DNA from: Tetraselmis striata
Lineage: Eukaryota; Chlorophyta; Chlorodendrophyceae; Chlorodendrales; Chlorodendraceae
DNA: 64,000 nt
Reading direction: 5' to 3'
Assembly: GCA_006384855.1 (NCBI GenBank)
Contig: VCJN01001789.1
Location: 62,001-126,000 of the forward strand
In this document: positions 45,340 to 56,222 of the stretch, one piece after another
How positions within the stretch are numbered: the first letter of the stretch is position 1
Layout: every line of letters begins with the position of its first letter
The notes under the pieces: generated by a model
Seen by the model: only the letters and a program-made list of their open reading frames with translations
The model's database searches: none
Told to the model about the DNA's origin: nothing
Translations under genes and position numbers: made by a program

Positions 45340-48300
45340 ATGATTACGCTGCGGGTGGCTCTCAGCCAGCTGCTGCTCGCGGCGGCTGTGGCCTCGGCCC
45401 TCGCGAGGGCTTGTCACAGAGGGCTGTCGCCGCGAGGCGATCAGCCCAGCGGCCGCTTCCTCTGGCTATCTGACTTCCACTTGGATCCGTATTACGGCAC
45501 CCCACTCGCAAAGATGCACTGGATGTCGCAGGGAGCACCGCCGTGCAACCGATCAGGTGGGGGCCGTCGAACCTGCTGACAATTGTCCCGCCGGGCCCTG
45601 TCGCCCGGCGCGACTACGGGCGTACGCGACTTGTTTTTTTCGCCTCCGGGACAGGACTGGGACCAGTGAAACCGTTGCAGCGTCTCTACGACGGCCGTTT
45701 AGGCAGCAATCCAGTGACGGAAAGCCCTGGGTAGGCGACGCTCCGTTATAGTCATCAAGCAAATTGCCGAAGCATTCTTCTAGATTTATTTGAAGTCCAG
45801 TGACGAAATTTCCAACACTGTTGGATCACTGTCTAAAACACCGCCATGAAAATATACCCGGCACTGACCGCGAAAGGTCCGCCCTACCCGTTTGGGCGTC
45901 GGCCCATTCTTGTGCTCTTGTACTTATAGCAGTCTTATAGCAGTCTCGTACTTATATAGATCCCGATGCATTAAAAATAATAATTGCTCTACGCGACCTA
46001 TAGATATGAATACCGTAGTAGTGGCGCTGCATTTTTCTAATTTTCATGTACAAAGAACAAAAACACAAAATTATTACAAGGGGTACTGATATATGTAGCG
46101 CTATATGTGAGTGCATAAAAATGAGCACAATAAACAGATTATTATACATTAATTGGAAATTATTAATAAGCTCAATAACACCAATATTATGTATATAAAT
46201 ATATCTTTACATGAGCTAGCAGCCAAAGGCGATATCGGAAATCACCAAAATAAAAGGCAATCAGAGTATCAGCGGGTTACGCACCCTGTTCATGCATTTA
46301 GCCCATCGGGGTTCAAGTGAGGCTCAAGTCCTATTAAAAATGACAACAGGTATGCTAGCTACACCTACGACTGCAGTTGGCTCACTAAGAAGGTCGACGA
46401 GTCCTGGGACGGCTTCTGCCGATGACCCGGGGCGAACTTTACTTTACCTCTGCTTTTATCAGCGGTCGTCCAGCAAAACACTGTTGCGCAAGACGACGAT
46501 ACCGGTACCCGGTATTGGGGATTTACCTCCGCGGCGATTTTTATACTCTCGTTGAATTCTGGACTGTGATGTCTCGCCTCGTCACAGCCCAGCCGATGCC
46601 CGCTCACCCGGCTGCCTTCCCGTCGCCAACACTGCCACAGATGCTCCAATTTATGGCGCTTCAGGCTGCGGCTCTCCGCGTGCGCTGGTGGAGGCCGCCC
46701 TCGCGGAGGGGGCGCGCCACGGCCCGTTTGACTTCATCCTGTACTCGGGTGACAGCCAGCGCCACGACATGGGCGAAGCCACCAACGACACGTGGGCGGG
46801 CTTGGCGGGCGTGCTCAACACGACGCGCGAGCTGATGGCCGCCGCATTCCCGGGCACCGCCGTCCAGATGCTGCCGTCGCCAGTGATGGGCAACAACGAC
46901 TTTGTCCCGGACTACAGCGTAGACGCAAGCCCCCAATTCCGTGAATATAAATTAATTACAACGGAGTTGATAAATACATTGAAACAGGGCCTTAAAAGCG
47001 ACGTGTGAAGGCAACATACAAAGAACAATTGGAGATATAGTATGGTCGATTGCCTGAATTCTGGCGGCGACGGCGCGCCGCACTGCGCAGGTCGCCAGCG
47101 AGGAGCCCTGGACGCCGGGCGCGGACCTGCCGCCCAATGCGCAGCTCACGCGCGTCGCCGCCCTCTGGCGCGACTTCCTAAGCCCCGCCGAGGCGGCGTC
47201 CTTCGGTTACGGCGGCTACCTGGTCCGATCCCTCAGCAGCCGGCTCACACTGCTGGTGCTCAACACGGTGCGTACGCGCCGCGACACCATCATAGTGCCC
47301 GGGTATGCGATGCGGTGCGTCAATAATGGCACATTAAGCAGGTAAGAGACTCGCCCCTGTCACCCGCTCCGGCATGTCGCTGCTGGCAGCAGGTGGTATA
47401 TAGCCCCAAAGCGGCCGACGATTCGTTCGCAGACCCCTTTGGCCAGTTCGCATGGATGCGCGCCCAGCTCGAGGCGGCCAGGGAGGCCGGCGCCGCCGTG
47501 TACGTGCACGGCCACGTGCCGCCCGTGTACGACGTGTTTGGCCCCGCGCCCATGATGGTGCCGCGCTTCATACGCCGCTGCCTCGAGGTGCGTAGGCCCG
47601 CATTGTCAATTGATCCCCTTGGCGCCCCTCCCCACCTCTGGCACGCCTCCTCCTGCAAGCGCTTGGGTTATGTTGACACTCCAAAAGGGAAGAACATGGC
47701 TGTAGCGAGTGACCCAGGGGCAAATGACCGGGGCTTTAGGTTTCATCAGCAGCAGCAGAATGTGCCATGTAAAGCTCCTGCCCATTACAACTACTCCCGC
47801 ATAAAGTTGCCACCTCAACGTTTGCGTAGACTCCCAACACAAACAAAATTATCGGCCATTATTCCGTATTAGCCTTATTCTATGTTTATTTCATATTTGC
47901 AGTAGCAGTCATAAGGAAATTGATGTGCCGCCCAATGTTACACCTCACCGCAAAATCTATCCCCGCTCTTTTATTTCCGCGGCGTAATCGCGACGGCTAC
48001 CAACCCCGTGCCTGGCCATTTGCGGTACCCGCCGCCTGAGCATTTGCGTCCACGAGCGGGAGCGTAGGGAGAGTAAGTAATGAGCGGAGTATACCAGCAC
48101 GAGAGGGGCGGCAGTGGTCCGTACATCGTTTGCCACCTGCTACTCGCAGTGACAAGTGAAGCGCAGGCCTCAGCAGTACCACTGAATGATGAGCACGTCA
48201 TGCGCCATTTGCTTGATTCGGCGATTGGCTTGATGACTGTAACGGAGCACCGCCTACCCAGGGCTTTCCGTAACTGGATCGCTGCTTAAATATGTTGTAG

Positions 48301-49191
48301 AGACGCTGCAAAAGTTTCACTGGTGCCAGTCCTGTCCCGGGGGCGGGGGGGGGGGGGGGGGGGGGGGGGGATTACGTCATGAGCCACCACACCTGCGCAC
48401 GTGCATCAGTGCAGGGGCCGTTTATAGCGCACATCAATCCGTAACTCCTCCGGCAGTTGGACGGCCATAGCAGATGAATAATACGGCTGTACCGATGCCG
48501 CATGTTGTCGCTTCCCTATCGCCCATCGCTGACATTGCCATCCAGAGGCCGGATGAAAGCAGAGCGGCCTCAGGAAAGCGGCGATGGCCGTGCGGCCCGT
48601 CTCACGGGCTAAGGGCTCCCCAATGCCCCCCCCCCCCCCCCCCCCCCCTCCTCACCCGCATGCCAGGTGTTCAAAGAGTATGAGGACGTCATTGCCGCGC
48701 ATCTCTTTGGCCACATGCACTCCAGCGAGCTGCGCGCGCTGCCGGGCCTGTCCCCCGCGTCGCCGCCGCTGGTGCAGCAGGCGGCCGTGGCGCCCTGCTA
48801 CGGCAACCGCCCCGCGCTCACGATCGCCACCTACGACGCCGGCGGCAGCCAGCGCCTCACCGACCTCTCCACGCGCTACGGCGACCTCACCGCGGCGGCG
48901 GCCGCCGGCGGTCGCGGCGGCCTGCCGTGGGAGACCACCATGGAGTCTCTCCTCTCCCTGCTGCACCTCGACGCGCTCACCAATGGGGCGGTGGCGGCCC
49001 TAGGCGCCGCCATGGCCACCAACGACGCGCTGTACGCCGCCTACCGCGACCGCTGGTTCCAGGGCATCGCGGAGCCGCACTGCCAGGGCGCCTGCCGCGT
49101 GCTGTTCGCGTGCTTGGTGTCGGATGGCTGCTCCGCGAGCGCGCTGCAGTCGTGCCGGAAGCGGCGCACCTACGCCGTCTCCACCGCGTAA
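45340..49191 (+). CDS. Endopolyphosphatase / acid sphingomyelinase-like calcineurin-type phosphoesterase
   Basis: Secreted or vacuolar metallophosphoesterase. Exons: 45340-45556, 46641-46918, 47091-47267, 47393-47587, 48667-49191; 463 aa, all joins in frame. Signal peptide at 1-22 (MITLRVALSQLLLAAAVASA). Metal-site motifs: LSDFHLDPYY (D45, H47), YSGDSQRHD (D110), GNND (156-159), VHGHVPP (263-268) and FGHMHS (303-308). GNND rather than GNHD is the form known in yeast endopolyphosphatase Ppn1, so polyphosphate cleavage in the vacuole or acidocalcisome is the best guess; an SMPDL3-type phosphodiesterase is the alternative. The C-terminus is cysteine-rich (CQGACRVLFACLVSDGCSAS), suggesting disulfides. 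Intron 1 is 1.1 kb; intron 4 holds a long G run and a C run just before the acceptor. Confidence 0.85.
48338..48370. repeat. Long G run in intron 4 of the phosphoesterase gene
   Basis: About 28 consecutive G. A candidate quadruplex former and a likely assembly weak point. Confidence 0.9.
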
Positions 49192-49813
49192 GCGCCCGCT
49201 TTGCCACCGCCGCCACAACGCCCGACTATGTATCCTCCTTGTGCAGCCATCCGTGCAGCCGCGTCAGATGCCGTGCAGGAGCAGCACTTAATTGCAAGAG
49301 TATTTGTCAATTTAAAGACGCGCCCGAGGTACCCAGGTGCTGGGCCGGGCTTGATTCATATCCAGGCGCCGCTGCCTGGTGACTTAGTCCGCCATAGTAG
49401 GAAGTCCTGGCGAAGGCGCAGGGTCCGCGGCGCAAGGGAAAACCCTACAACCCTACAACCCTAAAGCGCTGCCCCCAGTCCTCTGTGCCTCTCATGTCAG
49501 GCATAAGTTTATAACTCGAAAACGTCTAGCGTTTTGAAGCGCCTCGGTTGCCATCCCAGCCACCCATCCCACATAAGCGGAGCATGTAGCGAGATCGCCA
49601 GCGCGCAGGGCGGGGCGCTGCCGTGCGCTGGGTGGCTCTGGAGGCGATGACCGCCACGGTGCCGCCAAGGGGTCCATCGCGCAACGGACTCGCCCCGTGC
49701 CGCATTGCCCGTCGCTCCCACGGTGGCAAGCTCCGGTTCCCATGCCGCTGTGGGGTGGGCGTGTGCGGCGGGCTCGTTCTTGCTGGCGCCTTGCCGCCCA
49801 TATGGGCGACTGG
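49192..49813. other. Convergent intergenic region
   Basis: Between the 3' ends of the phosphoesterase and CDIN1-like genes. Contains a short tandem CCCTACAA CCCTACAA CCCTAAA at about 49,440-49,463, telomere-like and degenerate. No gene seen. Confidence 0.45.
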
Positions 49814-50964
49814 CTACGCCGCCGCCGCCTCGCTCATCTCCAGCATCTGCAGCCCCGCCGGGAAACTCTCCCGCAGGAGCACGTTCTCGTCATCCTGCAG
49901 CTCCCTGCGGCCGCGGCAGCACCCCTCAGCGCCCGGAGCCTGCGTCGCCAGCCCCGCGGGGCGGAGCGGGCAGCGGCGGGAGGACCAACGCGGCCGCACC
50001 CGGTGTAGCCGAACCAGTAGATGACCATGCCGGGGCCGTAGCGGTTCACGTACTGCTGGTACTGGTCCATGTACTGGTTGAGATGGCTGCTCTCGTCGCC
50101 GTACGTCGCCTTGCTGTCGATCCAGTGCACCACCCGGCCGTCCACCGCGACCGGAACCTGCTTCCCTGGCACATAACACCGCGCCCAGCCATCCGTAAGC
50201 TCGCATGCAGACAAGGTACGCGTGCTGACTCGCCCATAAGAACCCATGTTACGAGCCTCAAGTTGGGCGGTTGCATGCAACCTATAAGAACATCCGCTTT
50301 AGTCCCGCAATAGTTTCGTCTACATTTGACCCCCGACAGGCAGCGCGGGTTAAACTTGTCCGCAGTGTTTGTATAGCCGCGTGTTCGGCACCTGCGCGCT
50401 AGGGAGGGGTCGGCAATCAGGCGGTGACGGGCCCTCGGCAGCATCAAACGAACGCAGCATGCGGAACAGCGCCATGAAAACACGGCGTCGGGGTTCTATG
50501 GATAGTTTCTTCTGAGAAACTGAGGCGTTGAGAGTTGCAGCATCGAGGCGCGGTGAGTGATGGAGCGCCATAGGCCATGCATTTGATAGCTTGTGGGTGA
50601 ACGGGTTACGCGGTGTAGGTGGGATTGGATGTGAGATTCTAGCAGCGTGCACGATCACAAGGTAGTGTGTATAATATAGAATGCATTCATTGTATTTACT
50701 ATGTATGTAATACATGAATGTAATCTGGTTTATCTATAGTGAATCACAACATTATAAATACTGTAATAAATATAATATATCTAGTTTTAGTAATTATATA
50801 TATATAATGCTCAGTACAACTTTCCACAAAATAAAGTCCCGAAATCGTTTTGAAATGCGACACTTCCCATTGGATCCGCTAGGTGGCCAAAATGTCACCC
50901 GCTGCTCCAACGCACTACATTGTAAATAGTCCTGAGTTTCCCTCCCTTTGGAGGGGGGTCGCGG

Positions 50965-50995
<31 letters not shown>

Positions 50996-51249
50996 TTGGA
51001 GCGGGCGCGCCTGCAGCTTCACGTCTGGCGTCTTGACAAAGCCCTTCCGCCGCAGATCGTCCTCCGACCAGAAGGGCACGCCCGCGTTGCGCAGCTGCTG
51101 GCACAGCAGCGCCTCGTACTCCACGCCCGACAGCCGCCTGCGGGGGCACGGCCGTCGGCGCCCCATCAGGAAAGTCAGGAAAACGCAAGCACCCCACACG
51201 CTGTGGCACCCAGCGCGTGTGCTCTCCTCCGTGGGGGGCGGCCCTCCAG

Positions 51250-51281
<32 letters not shown>

Positions 51282-52291
51282 GGGGGCACCTGACGTTGTC
51301 CATGAAGGGGGAGTACATGCGGTCCTGTACGCGCGCGTCCTCGATGTTGGCCTGCAGCCGCTCCAGCTCTGCCGGCGTCACATCCGCCTACACAGAGACA
51401 GGCATGAAGGGGGGGGGCAATACGGTGACAAGTGTCAACCCTGTGCAGTTAATCGTGCCCCCACTAGAGGCCATTGGTTCCCGCAGTCTTCTAGGTGGTG
51501 GCGGTGATGGAGGAAGGGGAAGGGGCGGTGTGGGGGGGGGGGGGGGGGGGACTCGCGGGCGCTGCGGCACCTGCACATGCGAGGGCAGCGCGGCAGGGGC
51601 CGCCATGACCGCCTTGACCGCGCCCTTGGTGAGCCCCAGGTCGAGCGTGTCCAGCACGAGGCGCAGCAGCAGGCACGGCGGGAAGTTGACGTCCTCCGCC
51701 ACCGTGCAGATGTCCTCCCCCGCGAGGTACCTGTGCATACTGCCCATCAGCCCGTGTCCTGCCGCTGGTTTCACGTGGCTGCGTGCTGTGTATACCGCGT
51801 AGGTGGAAGGAGGGGGGGGAGGGGGTGCTTGCCTCTCGGCGTACTGCGCGCTGAGGCCCTTGTGCACGTGGTGGTGCATCTTCACATAGCGCTGGCACGC
51901 CTGCGAGTGGATGCTGGACAGCGTATCCACCGGCACGCTGGGAGGGGAGGGGGGCGTCAGCGTGTGCGGAGGCAGGGCCACGTTGAGCAGGGAGCAGAAT
52001 CTAGATTGAGGGGACCATAAATCATTCAATTTAAAACACAACGACACCAGCAACCCCCCCGGTCTTGGCCCCATCCCTCGTCGCCCGCCCCTCATCGTAC
52101 CCGAGGTCGCGGGAGAGCTGGCAGTAGTCGGGCGTCTCGCACACGTTGCCAGGCAGCCGACGGCACACCGTGTCGTACAGCTCGGCGGACAGGACGGCGC
52201 GCCCTTGCACTGCCGGCGGCAACGGCGGAGGCGGAGGGGGTGGCGGTGGCGGCGGTGCGTCCACCGGCGGTGCGATGACAGCGGCCGACAT
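49814..52291 (-). CDS. CDIN1: CDIN1 (C15orf41)-like PD-(D/E)XK nuclease
   Basis: Homologue of CDAN1-interacting nuclease 1, the partner of codanin-1 in chromatin assembly in animals. Exons on minus: 52291-52101, 51937-51833, 51730-51571, 51387-51290, 51137-51011, 50157-50000, 49904-49814; 309 aa, close to the human 281. After a proline-rich start ([12 protein letters not shown] and a P run) comes the helical N-domain ([47 protein letters not shown]). The nuclease domain follows with [10 protein letters not shown] joined to [40 protein letters not shown] and [11 protein letters not shown]. Catalytic set: P222-D223 and D241-S242-K243, where the human protein has ESK. Two introns start with GC (AG|GCAAGC and CAG|GCGCGC); both joins are supported by the human alignment. 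Nothing marks a codanin partner nearby. Confidence 0.9.
50221..50392 (+). repeat. MITE family A, copy 8 (172 bp)
   Basis: GTGCTGACTCGCCCATAAGA at the left, then CTCAAGTTGGGCGGTTGCAT, CTATAAGAACATCCGCT and TCTACATTTGACCCCCGACA, ending GTTCGGCACC. Sits in intron 5 of the CDIN1-like gene. Confidence 0.75.
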
Positions 52292-53926
52292 CGGGCGCCC
52301 TCTCCCGGCGGTAGCCCTCTCGCCGTCGCCGCCGCCGTCACGCGGGAGGGCTGGCGGGGGCGCAGCTCGCGCGTTGACTTGTCCTGGAGCACGGGAGGGA
52401 CACGAGTGGTATGGGAACGCGGATCGCCGACGCTGCCAACGGCGATGAAGCCGAAGACTGTTTGTTGCTTTCTTGTGATGGACAACTCGGCGCGACGCAC
52501 CTGGCGGATGCGCGTAGCGTTGAAGGTTCCGGTCCGGTACGGGTCCGCCGGCGGGCGGGGTTGCAACGAGCGACTAGGCACGCTGGTACGACTGAGTTCG
52601 CTCCGAAACCATCCATATCATTGGTACCGTAGCTCCGAAACCCTATCATCATGCATCATCACATGCATCGGCGTGCTGCACCGGAGCGGGGTACAGCCGG
52701 TACTAATCCTTACCAATTCTCATGGTGAGTATGATATATGCATATATAGTGATATTGTAATGATTCATGACATTAGTTATCAATACATTATTATTCGCGA
52801 CTATTGCTACGGTTGTAAGGGTTTGCGCGGCGGCGCGGGTCAGAAAAAGCTAGAATGATCTATTGCTGTTGCGATGCATCATCCAGTCGGGTATTTCCTC
52901 GACATATTCGTCGTTTATTCTGATATCTTTATTCGCTATACAACGGATATAGTGCTGTATTCTTGCATTCTCTTTCGCGAGGACGGGGTCAATAGCAAGT
53001 CAATCAATCAGTCAGTCGGTTAGTCAGTCTTCATCAGTATAGTCGGCAAAGATAGACCATGGAACTCAATGTAAACCGCGCGCATGGTTATCAATCCATG
53101 TCAGCGTCACGACTGCTCACGGACTGCCTAATGAGCACGCCGGAGAGCAACTACTCTGACCGCAGATGCAGCAGCTGGTATGTGGCATCATCAGCAATTA
53201 TTTGTTACTGGGCGCGCAGCATGCAAACAAACACTGCTACGATTATACCGCTTGCACACGCAGCCATAATACCCTAGTGAATATCATCGCACATAGTTTG
53301 TAGTTCACTGGTACAATATTGAGCATTCTTTATCAATTTTCCTTTATCATTTACAGTAGCGCCGTGCTGACATCCTGCATTTGTCTAGCTGTTTTATTGC
53401 TGTTGTTGGTGATGTTTGGTTGCGCCCATCGGTCGAATGTTCCCATGGCCGCATTTGCGCGTAGCAGGTCAATACGCAGTCGGTACTCATGTGTGATGAG
53501 AGAGAAAGGGGGGGAGGGGGGGAAGAGAGAGAGAGAACCTTACATGGAGCTGTAGGTGGTCAGAGGGCATGACCGCCTCCCATTTGGTTAAGCCTCTAAG
53601 CCCAATTACACAATACAATTCACGGGTGAAGGGCGCTGTCGTAGTTTTCACCAAAAAATAGCCGCACATGTTTCACCACTGTACGTAATCACAATCGCGG
53701 AGCTGCATCGCCAACACCTGGCATCAATTTCAGCATCTCCAGAGGCGCAAATCACATTCTCATTACACAGTAGGTCACCCACCATAAGCTTAAGATGTGT
53801 TCCATGCTTAACTACATGCGCCTCTCAGTCTGCCTTCATATTTGCCCGTACAGCAAGTTGGAGCTTCCCTGCAGTAAGGAGGGGCTCTGATGACATGCCA
53901 CCCACTCACGCTGAGGCACGTTGTGC
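52292..53926. other. Intergenic region between CDIN1-like and Nudix genes
   Basis: No gene recognised. The first part should hold the CDIN1-like promoter. A partial family B repeat lies at about 52,870-53,000 (ATATTCGTCGTTTATTCTGA and TTTCGCGAGGACGGGGTCAA). The ORF at 53,059-53,277 shows no family. Confidence 0.45.
52870..53000 (+). repeat. MITE family B, diverged partial copy
   Basis: Shares the TATTCGT-GTATTCTGATAT core and the GGGGTCAA block with 32876-33050 and with partial copies near 9,100-9,190 and 12,110-12,235. Confidence 0.5.
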
Positions 53927-54970
53927 TTACGCCCCTCGCGGCACAGCTTTGCTGAACTCGGCCACCACAAGCTTGTAGACCTCCTGCTTAAAGGGCACCA
54001 CCAACTCTGGCAGCCGCTCCGGCGGTATCCAGGCCCACTCCGTGAATTCCCGCTGCTCGCCGATGCCGGAGATGTCAATCTGCACGCGCCGGTGGTCGAC
54101 TTATGCGTTTGTTTGTACAGTGTCCGCACAGCAGCGGCAAGGTTGTAGATTCATTAGCACTGTAAGAGCGCTTAAAAGGGCGGGCTGGCGTGGTGGTTGT
54201 GCCTACCTGCGTCTCGGGGCCAGTCAGGCGCACCAGGAACCATTTTTGCGCCTGACCGCGGTACTTAGCCCAGCCGCCATGCAGCTTGGCGCGAGCCTCC
54301 GGTGGGAAGTCGTAAGCGTACCAGCCCGGCGCCTGAGCGAGGAGGAAACAAAGAAACATATAACAGTCGTTTTGCGCTCCTACACGAAGGCGACACCCAG
54401 CTGGCGTCGATATACACCGGGCTGGGTGCTGGCTGAGCGCAATGGCAGCCCACCTCTGCCAGCAGCTCCACGTCCGTGACGCCCGTCTCCTCCCGCAACT
54501 CGCGCAGCGCCGCGGGCCAGGGCTCTTCCCCCGCATCGATACCGCCCTGTGGCATCTGCCAGTAGCCACGCGTGTCGTTGACACGCACGGCTGATGAAGC
54601 AGCGGAGGATAAAAGCAAGGGGAGGGGGGAGGGGCGCCGATTAGCACAGCTCTCCACTGTTGAGTAAACAGTGCGACGGGAAGGAAGCCCCACCCGCAAA
54701 TGCGTCGCCCTCGCCGTTGAGGAGCATGATGCCCACGTTGCGGCGATACTCATCCCCGGGATCCTGTACCCTCGCAGACGCGCGGCAGGCTAGCCGCGAG
54801 CATCGGTGCGACGCCGGCCCTCGCGTACGGGGCCCCGCCGGGGCAGCATGCCGCGCCGTACGAGCAGGCGCACGTAGCGCTGTCGGGCCTCGCCGCTGCG
54901 CCGGCGCCGGCGGGCGCCTTCCCCATGCTCCGACCAACCCGGTGCCAGTACCCTTCGTGCACCGCAGCAT
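53927..54970 (-). CDS. Nudix hydrolase, diadenosine-polyphosphate / RppH type, organelle-targeted
   Basis: Hydrolyses dinucleoside polyphosphates (plant NUDT25-27) or related 5'-pyrophosphates. Exons on minus: 54970-54694, 54590-54454, 54332-54207, 54079-53927; 230 aa, TAA stop. The first ~70 residues are Arg/Ala-rich ([20 protein letters not shown]), a plausible plastid or mitochondrial transit peptide. Then [29 protein letters not shown] and the Nudix box at 108-130 (G-x5-E-x7-RELREETGV). [14 protein letters not shown] and the [13 protein letters not shown] block are typical of the Ap4A/RppH group. The introns are short and have no donor C tracts, unlike most neighbours. Confidence 0.9.
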
Positions 54971-55469
54971 CGTGCTGTTACCACCCCCGCGTGGTTATTG
55001 AGACGCTAGTCGATGGCATCGCCGCCAGGTGGCCAGCCCCAAATTGCTCTGCCTGAAACGCCGCGCGCCCGTTAGTCCGTCGCGGGTTCCAAGTAGGCGA
55101 AGTCATGGGACAGGACTTGAGCAGCCAGCACGAATAGATATGGCGACTAAATCCTTACTACCCGTACTCGTAGTATTGGATAATATCACGCCCCCCGCGG
55201 GTTATCTGACAGGTCGATAATAAGATCGATCTTATTCGTTCGATCGATCGATAATAAGATCGATATCAGTGAGGTTAAGGATCGATCAATGAAATAATGC
55301 TCGATGCTCGATAACATGCTCATCAATGACATCAACACAGAGACCGTATCCCTGTGTCTATATATATGTTCGTACCTGGGTCTTAACATATACACACATA
55401 TATATATAGATGTGATATGCTTGATATGTCTAGGGATATCTGCTGGCCCATCGGGTCGCGATTAATTAA
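54971..55469. other. Upstream of Nudix gene; GATC-rich palindromes
   Basis: No gene. Around 55,210-55,265 there is an AATAAGATCGAT palindrome repeated (CGATAATAAGATCGATCTTA), followed by a short AT tract near 55,395. Confidence 0.45.
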
Positions 55470-56222
55470 CAATGCCAGGATATCCACAACGATGCAAGGT
55501 TGCAACCAAGGTTGTGCCGAACTCACATCGGCCGAGCGAGTTCGGTTCGGACCGAATTGAATTCACGGAGTTCGCCGAATACATCAGGTCAAACCGAATT
55601 GAACCGCAGTTCGGACTGCTTTGAACCGAACAGTTGAATTGTCCAAACTTCCCGAACTTTCTCCGAAATACCACATAACTACGGTTTCAGTAATATGCCT
55701 ATAATTGGTTGGTGCATTGGCTAAAATGCAGTGGCAACATGTAATGATGTAAGCAACAACAGTTTGATTGGTGTCATTAGATGTCAGTCTGCATTACTTC
55801 ATCGCCGAGTTGGTGAGATGTGATGGGCGGCGACTCCATATCATGTGGACAAAGGACATGGCTTAGGTTTTATTGGGCGTTGGAGTGTGGAAGCAGTGTT
55901 GTCTGATGGATGGCGGCCGGTGCACCAATTGGCGCATGCACTTGATCTGGAAGGGTTTACGGGGCGTGCGCGGCAAATTTCTCACCGAAAAATATCACCT
56001 TATCTCCATGTACGGACGCTGCAAGAGCAACTCGCTGGGGTTATACCCGCTAAGTTACGGTGTAGTTTGGAGACCCCAAGTTCGGGCAATTTTCGAGGCA
56101 GTTCAGTCCGAACTGAATTCGAGGGGTTCAGTTCGGTTTCGGCCCGAACTCCCGAACTACCCCGAACTAAATTGAATTCGGCACAACCATGGTAGCGACT
56201 TGTATACGGGTATCCATGCTGA
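55470..56222. mobile_element. Non-autonomous foldback element with long inverted ends rich in GAACT/AGTTC
   Basis: Left end (about 55,470-55,670) and right end (about 56,080-56,222) are inverted copies: GGATATCCACAACGATGCAA and GTTGTGCCGAA on the left, GGATACCCGTATACAAG and GTTGTGCCGAA on the right strand. Inside both arms GAACT, CCGAACT and TTCGGAC motifs recur many times. The middle (about 400 bp) has no clear protein. Looks like a MITE with arms of ~150-200 bp; the superfamily is unknown, and a Mutator-like origin is only a guess. Confidence 0.6.
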
